Shown piece after piece: positions 52,133 through 62,808 of a DNA stretch of 64,000 nucleotides (position 1 is the first letter of the stretch; each line of letters begins with the position of its first letter). The notes beneath the pieces were generated by a model. The model worked only from the letters and a program-made list of their open reading frames with translations, ran no database searches and was not told the DNA's origin. The position numbers and the translations under genes are program-made. Source of the DNA: Rhabdophis nuchalis (taxonomy: Eukaryota; Chordata; Lepidosauria; Squamata; Natricidae); contig CM077648.1 in NCBI GenBank assembly GCA_039707465.1, forward strand, positions 17,357,619 through 17,421,618, written 5' to 3'.

Positions 52133-52598
52133 GGAAGACAAGTGCTAGATTAACTTCAGCCATCATCCATACCCATTTTAGTAGATCAGTGGGTTCATCC
52201 TTTCTGCCTCATAAAACTGCAGCACCTTTACAATCTTGTTTGTAGTTTCTTCCCAAATTTGTCATGCTTGTCCTTGGCCAAGCAAACAAGTCTACCAGGG
52301 ACAGACAGACACAGCTGCTTGGCAAAGTTTCAACACTGGAAACTACTGCCAATTTCCCCCCCTTCTGATTAACACGGAAAACATCTTAAAGGAAGGTGCA
52401 AAGTGACAATAATAAGCTGCCTAAACAACACCTTGCTCCATCCATCATGAGAAACAAAAAAGGAAAGAATATTCTGCAGATGGTAGAACTAGATTTTCAG
52501 TTCCAATAACAACACTGAGAATTCTCCCACCCACATTCCTTCACAAAGTTCAGATTTTCAGTAATATGCAATTTGGGTATGTGTTGCTATTAAGCAAA
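52133..52598. other. unassigned stretch
   Basis: Nothing recognised. Confidence 0.45.
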
Positions 52599-52920
52599 GG
52601 GACGCGGAAGGTCAGTGGCAAAGACAGTGAGCCTGTCGATCAGAAAGTTCGGCGGTTCAAATCCCTTACCGCCATGTAACATAATGTGCTCCCGTTACTT
52701 GTCCCAGCTTCTGCCAACCTAGCAGTTCGAAAGCATGCAAAAATGCAAGTAGAAAAAATAGCAACCATGTTTAGTGGGAAGGTAACAGCATTCCAGCCAC
52801 ATGACTACGGAGACGTCTTCGGACAATGCTGGCTCTTCGGCTTTGAAACGGAGATGAGCACCGCCCCCTAGAGTCGGGAAAGACTAGCACATATGTGCCA
52901 GGGGAACCTTTACCTTTACC
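52599..52920 (+). mobile_element. Sauria-type tRNA SINE, nearly full length
   Basis: GGGACGCGGAAGGTCAGTGGC (A box region), GGTTCAAATCCC (B box), CTTCTGCCAACCTAGCAGTTCGAAAGC, GCCACATGACTACGGAGACG, GATGAGCACCGCCCCC, TAGAGTCGGGAAAGACTAGC and an ACCTTTACCTTTACC tail. Confidence 0.93.
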
Positions 52921-53203
52921 TGCTATTAAACAGAGGTGTATTGCATCTTGTCCAATTTATTTTGCCATTTTGAAAAAACCGCAGTCATGCAAACGTACAA
53001 ACAAAGAACAGAAAAATGTCATCTTAGGTACTGTTACTTCCCTGCCCCTTTCTTTAGAAAGGGGGGAAAAAACTTTTAAAAGTGTGGGCCCCCCAGTCAG
53101 AAAAGGGTTCCTTGCATTTGGAAAGCGCAAGAGAAGGGAGGGGTTTTTTTTAGCTAGCCAAGTGACTTAAGACCAGAGCTTCCTCTTTAAGATCCATCTA
53201 AAT

Positions 53204-53333
53204 CAGAGGTTCCCAAACTTGGCAACTTTAAGACCTGTGGACTTCAACTCCCAGAATTCTCCAGCCAGCTCTGCTGGCTGGAGAATTCTGGGAGTTGAAG
53301 TCCACAAGTCTTAAAGTTGCCAAGTTTGGGAAC
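53204..53333. mobile_element. hairpin hAT MITE
   Basis: Starts CAGAGGTTCCCAAACTTGGC; arms of about 60 bp with one mismatch or so turn at CCAGCTCTGCTGG. The last few bases of the right terminus are altered (GGGAACGATT). Confidence 0.9.
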
Positions 53334-54837
53334 GATTCAATGTATAGCAAGTCCAAACTGCCATCAGACTTCAAAACCAAAAAAAAAAAATGGGGTGGTG
53401 GGCCTCCATTCCTGTACGTTTTCACCTCTCTTTCACTTTTCCCTCCTCACAATGTGTTCATCTGCCAGGCTTCCATTTTGTTCCACGTGCACATAAATAT
53501 GCTATAGCAATGCACTGCATCATCAATATTATTGCACAATGCACCACAGTGATGAATGCTGAGCTGATTCGTCATCATGTGACATTAGTGGCTTATTCAC
53601 CCAAGTGCGGTTTCAATCCAGAGAACGCTTTATTTCACTCTGGGTGGCTTTGAACATTTTGCTTGCATCACATTCACTGTGGCTGATGATACAACAAATA
53701 AAAGAGATTTTTAAAAAAAGTAATGACATATGTTTGTTAATATGGGTCTCGTGTGCAAGATATAGTCTCTCTAGGATGGGCTTTCTCTTACGTCACTAGT
53801 GGAAGTGTTTATATTTGTTGGATGGAGTTATTGTGGATGGAATTCTCATGTTTTATTTCTGCTGGATGGATTATTGACTAGCTGGGCCATTATTAACGTA
53901 GGCAGAAGATGAGGAATTACTTCTGCTTAAGTCTTTGATTTCTGCATATCTAGATTAACGACAATAGTGAAGCATTCTTGGAAGCCTGTGATAGGACTAT
54001 AAGGTTCTCCTTTGGTAAAGCCAAGGACCTTAATAATAAAATTTTTAAAAGGTATTTGAAAATATTGACATGTTTTTTCAACCAAGGAACCATCCTACCA
54101 AGATATGGACATCATATTCCAGGACTTGTCAAGACTCTAAAGATTATTGACAGAATTTACTTGTTTCTCTCCTCCCCGTCGCGCTTCTTTATTTCCTGAA
54201 GTTGCCTAAACTAAAATGTCTTTATTTTTGGAAACTGCAACACATAGCAAAAATAAACACTTTGGGGCCTGGAACTATACAGAGAAAAGGGCTACAGGCC
54301 AGTTGGTAAAAAAAGGAAAAAGGGAAAAAATAGGGAAGTAATTTGTTGAACTTAAAGGCACAGTTAGAATGCCGTTGCATATTGAAATTTTAATCTTGTA
54401 GATCTCACTGTGCAATTTGTTGATAAGAAAACGTACCAAGAAATCTACCACCGTAGATTATGGGAAAGTGTGCAACATATATTCCACCAAAAGTGGAAAT
54501 GTGTACCTTAAGACAGAGGGCCATGAAAGTGTGTATCAGTGTTCACACTGACTTATTTTTTTTAAAAAATGGCAATCTGGTGAAGAAATAGATGCAAAAA
54601 TGACAACTTGAGCAAAATTTAACTTGACAGATTTGCCCATTCGTAGGAAAGGATCTTCTCTGAGAAGCTGCTGCCCTTCACTGTAGATTAAGCTGAACCA
54701 GAAGAGATAAGGGCATGGCTTGGCAAGAGATATTTCATTGCCAGGCAATAAAAGAACGGATGAGAACAATGCAAATTTAGGGGTAGTTAATCTGAAACTT
54801 CTAGCAATGCACGTATCCAGGAGCAAAAGAAATAGCT
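53334..54837. other. 1.5-kb low-repeat stretch
   Basis: No transposon recognised. The frame 53978-54199 contains GTILPRYGHHIPG, loosely like the motifs of axonemal inner proteins, but lacks supporting splice sites; not called. Confidence 0.35.
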
Positions 54838-55470
54838 ATTGTGGCCCACCAGCAGCCAGCGGACCTGGCAGCTGAGTCGGATAGTGAGGAGGTTGGGGAG
54901 GGGGACGGACCAGTCCTGGAGGCTGGGGAAGGCTCAGACAAGGGCTCTGCATCGGAGGCAGAGACGGAACTGAAGCCGTCTGGCAGTGATCAGGTGCTTA
55001 CAGAGCTAGACAGCAGTGAGGCAGAGGAACAGCTAGAACCTGTTCCCAGTGTGTGCAGGTTCAGAGCTACCAGAAGAAAAGAGCAACTCAGACATCAGGG
55101 AAGACATGGGAGTAAAGTCATAAGTGGAAGGGGATTGGCCCCTCCCATAGGAAATAAAAGAGGAGTGAAAGGGGAGTGGGCTTTTGCAGGAAACAATTGG
55201 TTCGTTCGTTTGTTAGATTCATTTCAGGAGTGTGAAGATCTGTCCGTGAATCTCAGAGACTTTGTGCCCAGGCTTTCCTTGCACAGCACCTCATTTGGGA
55301 AATATTTACATGGCAGCTTTCCAAGATACATAAGGTCTGTAGTCATAATTATTCCTTTGAAAGACTGCCTTGCTGAATATGAATGAGAGGACGTAACATA
55401 CATTTAATAAAAGCGTTTTGTTGGGACCAGGACTCTGCCTTGTGCTCTTTGGGGAAGCCTAGGTCAGAAC
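54838..55470 (+). mobile_element. solo LTR, family A, uninterrupted
   Basis: AATAGCT lies on both sides (54831-54837, 55471-55477). Starts TTGTGGCCCACCAGCAG; then the acidic frame, CCCCTCCCATAGGAAATAAAAGAGG (TATA-like), TTTGCAGGAAACAATTGG, TTTAATAAAAGCG (polyadenylation signal), GGACCAGGACTCTGCC and AAGCCTAGGTCAGAAC. It is the reference copy for the other two. Confidence 0.8.
54841..55386 (+). pseudogene. acidic reading frame inside LTR family A (longest copy)
   Basis: 181 open codons. Residues 10-90 (AESDSEEVGEGDGPVLEAGE, GSASEAETELKPSGSD, EAEEQLEPVPSVCRFRATRR) align with the frames at 25564 and 9561-9836; the rest runs over the promoter and R region and is probably non-coding. There is no retroviral domain. 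An AUG is present only here. Confidence 0.35.
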
Positions 55471-55576
55471 AATAGCTGCTATGATGGAGTTATAGATGAT
55501 ATTGACATTGCATTTGCAGTGGAAGCATACACAAAATAGGATGATCTATTCTAGCCATTGCAGACTTGTGAATAGC

Positions 55577-55600
55577 AACAACAACAACAACAACAACAAC
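55577..55600 (+). repeat. (CAA)8 microsatellite
   Basis: Pure ACA/CAA run. Confidence 0.95.
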
Positions 55601-55673
55601 CCTGGAGTCCCAAAGAAAATATAAATCTGTGAAATGAGAAGGCCAGTTTCTTAATGGGAATAACAGTAAACAT

Positions 55674-55745
55674 ACATGGTATAGGGGTTGGACTAGATGA
55701 GTTTCAAGGTCCCTTCCAACTCTGCTATTGTATTATTTTATTATA
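55674..55745 (+). mobile_element. CR1 LINE 3' end fragment
   Basis: ATGGTATAGGGGTTGGACTAG, AGGTCCCTTCCAACTCTGC and ATTGTATTATTTTATTATAT tail, the last 70 bp of CR1. Confidence 0.85.
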
Positions 55746-55747
55746 TT

Positions 55748-55990
55748 AAGCCGCAGTGGCGTAGTGGTTAGAATGCAGAACTGCAGGCTACTTCTGCTGA
55801 CTGCCGGCTGCCTACAATTTGGTAGATTGAATCTCAGGCTCAGGGTTGACTCAGCCTTTCATCCTTCTGATGGTAAAATGAGGACCCAGACTGTTTGGGG
55901 CAGGCGGGAATATGCTGACTCTGTAAACCGCTTAGAGAGGGCTGTAAAAGCACTGTGAAGTGGTATATAAGTCTAAGTGCTATTGTTACA
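55748..55990 (+). mobile_element. tRNA-derived SINE with L2-like tail
   Basis: GCCGCAGTGGCGTAGTGGTTAG (A box), GGTAGATTGAATCTC (B box), GGGTTGACTCAGCC, TGGTAAAATGAGGACCCAG, GTAAACCGCTTAGAGAGGGC and GTATATAAGTCTAAGTGCTATTG. The AACCGCTTAGAGAGGG-TATATAA module resembles the L2 CCGC-CC-GAG-TATATAA 3' end, implying L2 mobilisation. Confidence 0.9.
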
Positions 55991-57249
55991 TTGCCAAGAG
56001 AATCTTGAATATTTCCCAGACACAGAGTTGATAATGATCATTCTTGGTCTTTGGGACTATATATCAATAAAAGTCAAGTCATTCTCCACACCCCACAGTA
56101 CTAAAGATAATTTTGTGCCCTAAACCATCCATGCTGTATGAAGGTCAATAAATCATAAAAGTTCAGAACAGGAACTTCAAAATGTTGAGTCTTGAAGTTG
56201 AAGTGCCAGTTGATTTCAACAAGCAACTTCAACTTGCATTTGCTTGGGTTCACTGCATTCAAAACTAATTTGATTCTCAAAATCCATTAAAATAGATTAC
56301 TCTAATTCAGGCAGGGAAAAAGATGGGGGAATTGTTCTGCAATAGATTAATTCTACTGTGAGCATAGATTGTCTTTAGCATCAACCATCAAATTCTGTCC
56401 ATAGTGACAATGACTGAGTCACATGATATTCCAAGTTCAAAACTAACTTTTTTAAAAGGAATGAAATGGTACATTCCTAAATTTGAGATAGGTGAAAAGA
56501 TATTTTCAGTAAGGAAGGATGCACAGAATCTCCAAGCTGAGATTTAATACTGAGTGTATTTGTTTTCTCTTATTCCTAAAAAATAAGATAAGGATAATTA
56601 GCCATTAACTTAGAGCCTGCCCTTTATTTTTCTTATAATGGACTAAGTATATAGAATCTTCTATTTGTGTTGCCAGTGGCTATGGTGTTCTTTCTTGTTT
56701 CCATGGAAACTGCTCTTAACAGAAGCAAAGTTTTCAAAAACAATAATTATTTTTAAAAATGCTGGAAAGATGAGACTGTACCTGAACACGTTTCAAAGCC
56801 ATTCATGGAAATCTTACGAATATAATTCTGTTAGAACTTCTGATTGACTTTTTGGTTTTCTTCATTACCTCACTGCTTTGCCTTTTAAGTCCCTCTTATT
56901 GGTCCTAGAGGCAGGCTAAATTAAAAATACAATTGAGTTGTATTCATTAAACAGATTTTCATTTGGCGCTTCGTGCTTATTTAAATTAAATTTTCCTCAC
57001 AAAATCAATGATTCATATGAAGGGAAGCAACAATTTCTTTAACTCATACAATGTAAGTTTCTTACTGTTGTGCTTGCTCCTTCCTTTATTCGTCTTCTAA
57101 ATCCTTTCTCATAATGGTTAAGAATTTCTATTTAAACTGAAATGGAAATAGAAGTTGGGTCTACAGTCTTCCCATATTCATTGTGTTCATTTCCACATAA
57201 CTGAGTGATAAGGAAGCAACTTTACAGAGAAGTCCTGAAGAATTCGATC
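55991..57249. other. 1.3-kb low-repeat stretch
   Basis: No transposon or gene recognised. 56560-57000 has TTTCCATGGAAACTGC, CATTAAACAGATTTTCATTTGG and many TTAAATT motifs; possible conserved noncoding DNA. Confidence 0.4.
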
Positions 57250-57257
57250 AGTAGGAC

Positions 57258-57508
57258 CAGTGGTGGGTTCCTACCGGTTCGAACTGGTTTGGCCGAACTG
57301 GTAGTGGTTTGGTGGCCTAGGTTGCTGGAACCAGCAGCGACCCTGCCTGCCATGTGCCTGAACTGGTTCTTTGGGCTGCACAGTAGGAGCAGCCATCTTG
57401 TTTTTTGCTTCTCCACATGTGCAGAACAATTTTTATTGCACTGTGCATGCGCGTGTGTAGTGCGCCTAAGAGCGAACCAGCATTAGTGCCTGCCAGAACT
57501 CACCCCTG
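57258..57508. mobile_element. hAT-type MITE with near-exact duplication
   Basis: Starts CAGTGGTGGGTTCCTACCGG and ends CCAGAACTCACCCCTG. Flanks AGTAGGAC (57250-57257) and AGTAGGAA (57509-57516) match 7 of 8. Same core as 23851. Confidence 0.9.
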
Positions 57509-57735
57509 AGTAGGAAATAGATGAACTGCAGATCTTAATATTGGGACAACACACGCCAACCCACCCCATTCCGCTACAGAGTAATTTAAAGGATGGTGAA
57601 TTTTTTTCCTTAAAACCTCTGCACCAGCAAGTTGAATATTATGAATAACGTAAAAATATTGTTCTGCAATGTTCTGTAAATGAGGACTACTCATTTTCTA
57701 TCTCCCTATGGTAATCTTCCAGCATTCCCTTACAG

Positions 57736-57833
57736 ACCTCTTTAACCTCAAGAGAAATCGCAACATTCATAAGCGAAACCTGCAGGCATTGGTTTACAAC
57801 TACTCAGAAATTGGAAATTTAAACACAACATGA
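57736..57833 (+). CDS. candidate terminal exon D, unknown protein
   Basis: The acceptor region TCTTCCAGCATTCCCTTACAG is followed by two bases and 31 open codons (LFNLKRNRNIHKRN, LQALVYNYSEIGN) to a TGA at 57831-57833. The entry phase fits the exit phase of candidate exon C. I looked for this phase, so the fit is partly circular. An AATAAA lies about 500 bp downstream (58336), beyond a SINE. Protein not recognised. Confidence 0.2.
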
Positions 57834-57996
57834 ACCTAGTCCAGTTCATCTTCATACAGGAACTATCAAAATATTGCTTGACTGTCCACCACAGTTATAT
57901 TTCACAGCTGTATCTGGATATATAGAGTAATGAACCTGTGATCCTCTCTATTGCTACTACTGTGGGTAGAACACCACACTGTGTTCTAACTACTAG

Positions 57997-58224
57997 AGAG
58001 CCGAGATGGTGCAGTGGTTAGAGTGCAGTACTGCAGGCTACTTTGACTGACTGCTAGCTGCAGTTCAGCAATTCAAATCTCACCGGCTCAAGGTTGACTC
58101 AGCCTTCCATTCTTCCGAGGTGGGTAAAATGAGGACCCAGATTGTTGGGGACAATAGGCTGACTCTTTAAACCGCTTCGAGGGGGCTGTAAAAGCACTAG
58201 GAAGCAGTATATACGTTTAAGTGG
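57997..58224 (+). mobile_element. tRNA-derived SINE with L2-like tail
   Basis: GAGCCGAGATGGTGCAGTGG (A box), CAGCAATTCAAATCTCACC (B box), AAGGTTGACTCAGCC, GGTGGGTAAAATGAGGACCC, TTAAACCGCTTCGAGGGGGC and GCAGTATATACGTTTAAGTGG. Confidence 0.9.
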
Positions 58225-59129
58225 TCATTCTACTATGATATACGTAGTTACCTTTCAAGAAGCTAAAATTCATGCAGGCAGCCAAACAAAAGGCACTTGA
58301 CCATTACAATATTTTATCTGTTGAAATCTCAGGAAAATAAAACTAGATTCATAGCCAAGTCCCTACAAGTTGTAAGCCAATCATAAAATGCTAAAGGGAT
58401 TAGGTAATCAATGAAATCATCAAAAAATTTCCTTTTATCTCAAAGGCCATTTCTGTCCTTTTCTAAACTGGACTCTCAATGTAACACGTGCACAGCTATA
58501 CCCGGTTTTCTGTATGCTTACAGCCTCTCGCCCCTCTCCATTTCACTTCTTTTCAGCACCTAATTAGATTGGAAGAGATAGGTTCACAACCATAGATCAA
58601 TGAAGAAAACTCACTCTTGTATTGCCGAAAACAATAGCCCCATCAGCTAAAACAGGACGTTATTGATTTTCATTAGTTGGTAAATATGTCTGTCTACTTT
58701 AATTGACACTGATTGGTTAGCTCTACGGCACTAATGATTTCACATTTAGTGGGCTGGGGTGACCCAGTGGTTTGCCAATCTTGCACCGTGCCAAACTCCT
58801 GAAAGCTTAGAAAAGGCGAAGAAAAGCAACTTAATTTTAAACCTCATGCTGCAGTCAAGCACTTTGCAGAGTTCAAATCTAGATTTCTTCTAGCATCTGG
58901 AAGTTTTGTTTCATTGTTGGCCTTCCAACAATGTTGGAAGACTAAGACATCTTTCTTAGTCAAGTCTCTATATTCATGAATATACAGAAATCCATCAACA
59001 GAGTTCCTTTCCTAAGAAAGCTTTGTGAGAGTTTCCATCAGCTCTGTTCCACAATCATACTCTTATTTTCATGCCAACTAGTTTTATAACGTCTATCCTG
59101 GATAGGCAAAACTCGACCAAATTACTCGA
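58225..59129. other. low-repeat stretch, possible regulatory DNA
   Basis: No transposon. 58550-58745 packs CACCTAATTAGATTGG, ACGTTATTGATTTTCATTAG and CTTTAATTGACACTGATTGG, homeodomain-like and CCAAT-like sites. Not a gene. Confidence 0.4.
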
Positions 59130-59486
59130 TAGGTAAAGGTAAAGGTTCCCCTTGCACATATGTACTAGTTGTTCCTGACTCTAGGGGGCGGTGCTCATCT
59201 CCGTTTCAAAGCCGAAGAGCCAGCGCTGTCCGAAGACGTCTCCGTGGTCATGTGGCCAGCATGTCTAAATGTCGAAGGCACACAGAACGCTGTTACCTTC
59301 CCACCAAAGTGGTCCCTATTTTTCTACTTGCATTTTTTACATGGTTTTGAACTGCTAGGTTGGCAGAAGCTGGGATAAATAATGGAAGCTCCCTCCGTTA
59401 TGTGGCGCTAAGGATTCGAACTGTTGAACTGCCGTCTTTTCTGATTGACAAGCTCAGCATCTTAGCCACTGAGCCACCGCATCCCT
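59130..59486 (-). mobile_element. Sauria-type tRNA SINE, full length
   Basis: Inverse orientation: GGTAAAGGTAAAGGTTCCCC tail, CTAGGGGGCGGTGCTCATC, GTCTCCGTGGTCATGTGGCC, TGCTAGGTTGGCAGAAGC, AAGGATTCGAACTG (inverse B box) and CTTAGCCACTGAGCCACC (inverse A box). Confidence 0.93.
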
Positions 59487-59904
59487 AAGTTACTGGATAG
59501 CAAGCCTTTATATTAAAACGTTAACCAAATGTTCATTTGAGGATCAACACAAAGTCCTCTAACCTCAGTGATAATAGAAATAGGTTAAAAGATTGTTTTT
59601 AAGATGCATTAGGGTATTGAATGATTGATGAGATTTATCTGGCCACCTGAAAATCAAGCAGGCTCTAGGTGGCTTACTGAATTTAAATACAAGGTTGAAA
59701 TTGGAAAGATAAAAAGTAGATAAAAAATAAAATAATATCACAGTTTAAAAGTGGAGCCACTTTTTAAATGTTTAACCCACGCAGGACTGCCAAAAGAGTC
59801 CTCTTTTCATTTCCTTCCAGAAGGATAAGGTAAAGGAAGGACTGGTAATATTTTATTTGTTAAACATCTTTCTTATTGAGGTGGAATGCTTGCCCCTTGT
59901 AATC
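59487..59904. other. unassigned stretch
   Basis: Nothing recognised. GATTTATCTGGCCACCTGAAA near 59632 hints at an old LINE tail. Confidence 0.4.
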
Positions 59905-60236
59905 AATGAAATGTAGCCACTGACTTACGGCTACAATTGAGTCCAAAATTTCTGTTGCTTTAGTGAGATGTTGGTGAAGTTAATTTTGCCCCGTTTTATG
60001 ACCTTCCTTGCCACAGTTGTGAAGTGAATCACTGCAGTTGTTGTGTTAATAGCACAGCTGTTAAGTGAATCTGATTTCCCCATTAATTTTGCTTATCAGA
60101 AGGTCATACATAAGAACTTTGATCACATGAGCATGGGGACGCTACAACGGTCTTAAGCATGGAAAACGGTCATAAGTCACTTTGACCCATCACTAAACAA
60201 ACTGCTGTAAGTTGTGAACTACTTGTACCACTGTAG
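59905..60236. mobile_element. Tigger-like DNA transposon, nearly full length
   Basis: TGACTTACGGCTACAATTGAG, TGCCCCGTTTTATGACC, TTGCCACAGTTGTGAAGTG, GAATCACTGCAGTTGTTGTG, TTATCAGAAGGTCATAC, GATCACATGAGCATGGGGAC, CATAAGTCACTTTGACCC and GTAAGTTGTGAACTACTTGTA: the whole family order. Diverged; no clean termini. Confidence 0.6.
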
Positions 60237-60302
60237 TAGCCTACAAGCCCAAGTAATTTGAAGTAAATAAAATCATTGTTTCAAATTGCATCGTTCTATG
60301 AG

Positions 60303-60555
60303 TGGTGCGGTAGCCTAGAGGTGGAGCTGTCCCCTCCTCAGATCAGGAGACTGTGAGTTCGATCCTAGGTAGATGCTGATCCTGATCAGTATCCTCCGAT
60401 ATTTCTCTCTCTGGGCACAGTGGGAATACATCAGCTGAACAAAACTCCACATTGGTGACAGGAAGGGCATCTGGCCAGTAAATACTCAGCTCCATTCAGT
60501 TGCCCAGACTCCATCCTGCAAGGGATTATGGGGTTGTTAAAAGAAGATAAAATTG
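60303..60555 (+). mobile_element. tRNA-derived SINE, different body
   Basis: TGCGGTAGCCTAGAGGTGGAGC (A box) and GTGAGTTCGATCCTAGGTAG (B box) match the head at 12697. The body GACAGGAAGGGCATCTGGCC, AGTAAATACTCAGCTCC and ATTATGGGGTTGTTAAAAG is different: one tRNA head with two tails. Confidence 0.75.
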
Positions 60556-61621
60556 CATTGTTATATATAGATTTCCGGCATGAGAGAGAACGAGAAAGAT
60601 TTAGGACTTGCTCCTAGTTTAAAACCTGTGGATTCAAAAGTTCTGGCTATGCAATCAAATGTACAACAGTCTTCCATGTGAGGGAATAGCTGATCTGTGC
60701 AAAGTTTTGCCCCGACAATAGAAGGAAGTGATCTCTCAGTGCTTTTTCTGCCCTTCTTGCTAGTTCGGCTGCCTCTTATTATCTATAATAAAAAGGGCAA
60801 TGAAATGCAATAAACCAGCTGTGTGTCTTTGACATGGACAGCAATAGTATATAAAGGGAGCCCAGGCTGTCGGTGGTAATATTAAAAAGTCCAATTGCAG
60901 AGCTGCCTTTGCCCTTCATGCGCCTCAGCTGCTACACAGAATACATACATAGCATCGTGCGAAACACCATTTGCAGCAGGAGCTGATCCCTCTTCTCCCT
61001 GCCGCCTCCTTTTCCTTTGTCGTCTTCGGCTGCAAAATAGAGGCATTTAGATGTTGTCATGTTAGATGGCACTTGACAGCTGCGTTCTAAGGCTGGGATA
61101 CCCTGGCAGTTTTACTAGAAGGCCAGCCAATAATATTTAGCTTTAATCAGATCTGTTCCATCCCATTTTGCCTCAGTCCAGCACCACGAGAATAGGAATG
61201 AAGCTGCGTCAAGATCAACAGCCAAGGTTGAAGTTAATTAAGAACTGGAAGCACGGAAAACATATGTGTGATGTGAGAAGTCTTCCGGGGTCAGTTCCAA
61301 AGAAGTCAAGATCAGTTTAGAATGATTACACCGCCAACATGTCGTTTGGAAGTCCAACTAAAGTCAAACACAATCAAGGAACTTGAAATCAGAGCCAGGC
61401 CAACAGAGTAAATTTGATTTTGGAGTTGATTTTAGACACTGACTGTTCTCAAATGAAAATATTTGTGTTTCTTCGGAGCAACCTTGCCCTATCCTGAATT
61501 CAAATCATTTGGACTTTTCAGGTTATATTGTTACACCAAAGAAAGGGCTACTAGAATCTCTAGTAAAGATTTCACCCTTAAGGTCCTTTCCTTAAGGTGG
61601 AAGTGTTATATAGGATGTAAC
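60556..61621. other. 1.1-kb low-repeat stretch, promoter-like motifs
   Basis: No transposon. AGTATATAAAGGGAGCCC at about 60847 is a good TATA-box match, and the following 250 bp are less AT-rich than the surroundings. No ORF starts downstream, so a promoter is only a possibility; a conserved noncoding element is equally likely. Confidence 0.35.
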
Positions 61622-61970
61622 TGATTTATGCAATTTATGGACATGGAGAGCAAGCGGTCAGTCCTAGAGGAGATCAACCCTGAGTGCTCTTCAGAAAGCC
61701 AGATCCTGAAGATGAAACTCAAATATTTTGGCCACCTGATGAGAAAGAAGGACTCACTTGAGAAGAGCCTCATGCTGGGAAAGATTGAGGGCAAGAGAAG
61801 AAGGGGATGACAGAGAATGTGGTGGTTGGATGGAGTCACCGAAGCAGTAGGCGTGAGTTTAAATGGACTCCAGAGGATAGTAGAGGACAGGAAGGCCTGA
61901 AGGAACATTGTCCATGGGGTCGCGATGGGTCAGATACAACTTCGCAACTAACAACAACAAGCAACAAATA
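61622..61970 (+). mobile_element. Bov-B (RTE) LINE 3' end
   Basis: The frame 61628-61810 reads SVLEEINPECSSESQILKMK, YFGHLMRKKDSLEKSLM, LGKIEGKRRRG, then a stop (TGA replacing CGA) and continues QRMWWLDGVTEAVG. The 3' part has GTCCATGGGGTCGCGATGGG and an AACAACAACAAGCAACAAA tail. It is decayed but plainly Bov-B. Confidence 0.93.
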
Positions 61971-62027
61971 GCACCCCAAAATATAAGTTAACTATACATT
62001 TGGGGTTGCAGAATATCTTAAGCTAGT

Positions 62028-62149
62028 GTGGTTGGTTGGTCGTCCTGTGTGATAGACAAATCTACAAATGTAGCCTTACCCCAAATCTTCTCATATTAAA
62101 ATGCTACATTTGTAGATTTGTCTATCACACAGGACGACCGACCAACCAC
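62028..62149. repeat. near-perfect 47-bp-arm inverted repeat
   Basis: Arms 62028-62074 and 62103-62149 are inverse copies with one mismatch in 47 (GGTTGGTTGGTCG against GGTTGGTCGGTCG); AAGCTA just outside each arm extends the match after a small indel. The loop is 28 bp (62075-62102). No target duplication or known terminal motif. Confidence 0.95.
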
Positions 62150-62492
62150 TTAGCTTCATTGGACATATTCCAATGTCTTTTAAATAAAATAAAGTGTATT
62201 AAAAAAAACACCTTACACTAATGGGACTGAAAGATCTTTTCAATCTCCATTGATACATAGAAATGTTAGTGCACGCTTGAATTTGAAGACAAACATTAGA
62301 CTCTCCCAAAGTATGTGTTCAAATCCCTAGCTGATAGTTTTGAAGAGGGGACTCTCATGTAGTAAAATCTCAGTCTCTCACTCTCACGCTCCCTCCTGCC
62401 ATCGTGCATTTAGCTAAAAATAATAAAGGAATAGAAAGTTAAAATTTCCCTGTTCCAGAATTTCCAAAAACATCAGGAAAACATTAGGTAGC
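62150..62492. other. unassigned stretch
   Basis: Nothing recognised. Confidence 0.45.
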
Positions 62493-62808
62493 CCTAAACT
62501 TATGAACGTATGCTCAATGTTATCTTTTTTGCTACCGTTGTTAAACAAATAGGGCAGTTGTTAAATGAATCACTCAAGTCATTAAACAAACCCAGCTTTG
62601 GTGACAATGGCAAGGTCACAAATGGCAATCACATGACCTCAGGATGATGCAATCATTGTATATGCAAAAAAAATTGATCTTGTGACTCTGCCGTTTCAGT
62701 GAATGGTTGTAAAAGTGAAGGCCAGTCATAAGTTACTTCTTTCTGCTCCGTTGTAACTTCAGACAGTTACTAAATGATTGGCTGAAAGTAAAGAACTACT
62801 TGTAAAGG
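62493..62808. mobile_element. Tigger-like DNA transposon, decayed
   Basis: CTAAACTTATGAACG, TTGTTAAACAAATAGG, GCAGTTGTTAAATGAATCAC, AATCACATGACCTCAGG, GGCCAGTCATAAGTTAC, GTTGTAACTTCAGACAGTTAC and AAAGAACTACTTGTA follow the family order. Confidence 0.55.

Noticed and set aside
53978..54199. 73-codon frame with GTILPRYGHHIPG, reminiscent of axonemal proteins
   Set aside because: No convincing acceptor or donor around the motif; similarity is a loose impression.
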